From positions 3,742,447 to 3,806,446 of the forward strand of contig NZ_LJYW01000001.1 in the NCBI RefSeq assembly GCF_001305515.1: a stretch of 64,000 bases of DNA, written 5' to 3'. The stretch's first letter is position 1. Each line of letters opens with the position of its first letter. Source of the stretch: Prosthecodimorpha hirschii (GTDB lineage: Bacteria > Pseudomonadota > Alphaproteobacteria > Rhizobiales > Ancalomicrobiaceae). The position numbers were made by a program, and so were the translations under genes. The notes beneath the pieces are model-generated. The model had not been told where the DNA came from. It did no database searches and saw only the letters and a program-made list of their open reading frames with translations. Below, piece after piece: positions 62,654-64,000 of this stretch.

Positions 62654-64000
62654 GCCCAGGCCCCCTCGTCGCGCACCAGCCGGCCGGCGACGGCGGTCTC
62701 GACGCAGTCGTCGAGCGAGCCGTAGACCGTCGCCCAGCCGGTATTGCCGGGGGCGTAGTGGGCGAACTTGCCGGAATTGGTCATCAGCACCTTCGGCCGG
62801 TCGAAGGTCGCCTCCGGCAGGATCGGGGCGACCACCACGCAGGTGTCGACGATCGGCACCACGCCGGCCGCCTCCAGGGCCTCCGCGCGGCCCTCCTCCT
62901 GCAGCACCTGCCAGACGAAGCGGCTGGTGCAGGCATAGATCGGCAGCCGGGTGCGGCGGCCGGCGAGGCCGCGTTCCAGCGCGGCCAGTTCCTCGAAGGA
63001 GAGATGCGGGCTGCCGATCGCGATGGCGTCGGGCTCGGCGGCCCGGTCCGCGGTGGTCAGGCGATCGCGCGCGTCGCGCACCAGCGCCGGCGTGACCACG
63101 ACCCGCTCGGCGGGCTCGGCACGCCCAAGTGCCGCCGCGAGGCTCGGCGCCTCCGGGGTCGATCCGACGATATGGAACAGGGCGACCGCGCCCGACGAGG
63201 CGGCTGCCGCGCCGAAGGCCTTCAGCCGGTCCTCGTCGACGCCCGGCGGCAGGCCGACCACGACCGGCACAGCCTCGCCGCAGAGGCTCCCGACCAGGCT
63301 GCCGAGCACCGGATAGAAGGCCTCCTCGGCCTTCAGCCGTTCGGACAGACCGGTCACATCGAAGACGAAGCGGCCGATGCGGTTGCGGTCGAGATGCAGC
63401 CCGGTCTCCGGCGCGAACCCGGTCAGGGCGCAGCAGATGTCGAGAAAGTCGCCGAGCCGGTTGGTGCGCGCGCCGAGCACCGAGTTGGCGAAGGCGACCG
63501 CGTTCGATTCGCCCCAGGCGACGTGGTCGCCGAGGCCGGGCCGGTGCCCGGCCTGATAGGGCGCGCAGGTCCAGGTCGGCCGGCAGCCGAGCGCCTCGTA
63601 GGCGGCAACCATGCGCTCGGCCATCCGCTGCTGATGGGCGGCAAAGCGGACGCGGCCGGCATGGATCAGGTCGAGCGCGCCGACATTGAGCGTGGTCGGC
63701 ACCGCCACCTGTCCGCCCCCCGCAACCAGCGTCTCGGCGAACAGCACGCCGGCATCGCCATGGAACAGGCAGCCGTCGATATGCGCCGAGGCGACGGGCA
63801 CCAGACTGTCGGTGCCGAGCAGCCGGGCCGTTTCGGCCAGGATGCGGGCGGCGGTTGCCGCGGCCGGCCCGCGGGCGCCGGCGAGATGGGGGGCGAGGTC
63901 GGTCTCGATCGACAGGGGAAGGACTCGTGGTCGGGGCGTGTTTCGGCGGGCATCCTCGTGCCCGGACGGCCGAAGGGCAAGGGCATTGCCGGCCTCTTCT
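62650..64000 (-). CDS. Aconitase X large (catalytic) subunit, runs off the window
   Basis: The frame is open from 62650 to the window edge with no ATG, GTG or TTG before GTG 63801, and family conservation already begins upstream of that (ARILAETARLLGTDSLVPVA before SAHIDGCLFHGDAGV). The true start is therefore outside the window or uses a rare codon near 63930. Catalytic-domain features: HIDGCLFHGDAG, VAVPTTLNVGALDLI, WTCAPYQAGHRPGLGDHVAW, GESNAVAFANSVLGARTNR and CTSRFVWQVLQEEG. It dehydrates a hydroxyacid or hydroxyproline with a mononuclear/2Fe-2S iron centre. Operon order: large subunit, small subunit, transporter. Confidence 0.87.
   Translation of the reverse strand, partial: EEAGNALALRPSGHEDARRNTPRPRVLPLSIETDLAPHLAGARGPAAATAARILAETARLLGTDSLVPVASAHIDGCLFHGDAGVLFAETLVAGGGQVAVPTTLNVGALDLIHAGRVRFAAHQQRMAERMVAAYEALGCRPTWTCAPYQAGHRPGLGDHVAWGESNAVAFANSVLGARTNRLGDFLDICCALTGFAPETGLHLDRNRIGRFVFDVTGLSERLKAEEAFYPVLGSLVGSLCGEAVPVVVGLPPGVDEDRLKAFGAAAASSGAVALFHIVGSTPEAPSLAAALGRAEPAERVVVTPALVRDARDRLTTADRAAEPDAIAIGSPHLSFEELAALERGLAGRRTRLPIYACTSRFVWQVLQEEGRAEALEAAGVVPIVDTCVVVAPILPEATFDRPKVLMTNSGKFAHYAPGNTGWATVYGSLDDCVETAVAGRLVRDEGAWA

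Overview
The window is high-GC DNA (roughly 70% G+C by eye) from an alphaproteobacterium, most likely of the order Hyphomicrobiales (Rhizobiales). The pointers are DUF2244 beside nth, rsmB-heparinase-purH in a row, a DUF1674/SdhAF4 protein, an alphaproteobacterial type II secretion cluster, and a succinate/malate-CoA-ligase-type pair next to a methylotroph-like PEP carboxylase. Genus cannot be told. I see no rRNA, tRNA or CRISPR array.

Layout. 1-1.7 kb: the end of a flagellar hook-filament junction operon (flgK', flgL). 2-8.8 kb: housekeeping genes (htpG, an AraC-Ogt DNA repair protein, DUF2244, nth, an EI24 membrane protein, an adenosine-kinase-like PfkB kinase). 8.77-11.65 kb: a complete IS1595-family element with near-perfect terminal inverted repeats. 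Besides its transposase it carries a coupled passenger operon (unknown 269-aa protein, PIN nuclease, 59-aa protein) and a convergent 75-aa gene. 11.7-16 kb: a glycerol-3-phosphate ABC importer (ugpC-B-A-E) behind a Pho-box-like site. 16.3-20.3 kb: two small exported proteins, a caspase-DUF4384 protein and an OmpA-like protein. 20.7-24.9 kb: a coupled sugar operon (ribokinase, dgoK, dgoA, a FadR-type regulator, an SDR dehydrogenase) fitting galactonate/De Ley-Doudoroff catabolism. 25-36.9 kb: a type II secretion system as two divergent operons, gspE-F-G-H-I-J and gspD-O-K-L-M-N.

38-53.4 kb is a C1/C2-acid metabolic island: formyl-CoA transferase, a ThDP enzyme of the oxalyl-CoA decarboxylase/2-hydroxyacyl-CoA lyase type, an oxalate/formate antiporter, an ADP-forming acyl-CoA ligase, a SucCD-type (possibly malate-CoA) ligase, a divergent PEP carboxylase and a GntR/FCD regulator. 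A 17-bp inverted repeat, TGGCAT-N5-ATGCCA, occurs upstream of the first four genes. One intergenic region between two of its copies also holds a 44-residue gene followed by an intrinsic terminator. The simplest reading is import and CoA activation of oxalate or a 2-hydroxyacid, release of formyl-CoA and formate, and carbon assimilation through malate/PEP (serine-cycle style).

53.5-60.7 kb is housekeeping again (SdhAF4-like, htpX, rsmB, a heparinase-like protein, purH, a small glycine-zipper protein). The window ends with a UMF1-type transporter coupled to the two subunits of an aconitase-X enzyme, the large one running off the edge.

Two themes recur. One is short tandem duplications that straddle or abut stop codons (three genes), lie inside coding regions, or multiply a terminator. 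The other is tight translational coupling (ATGA/GTGA/TGATG overlaps).
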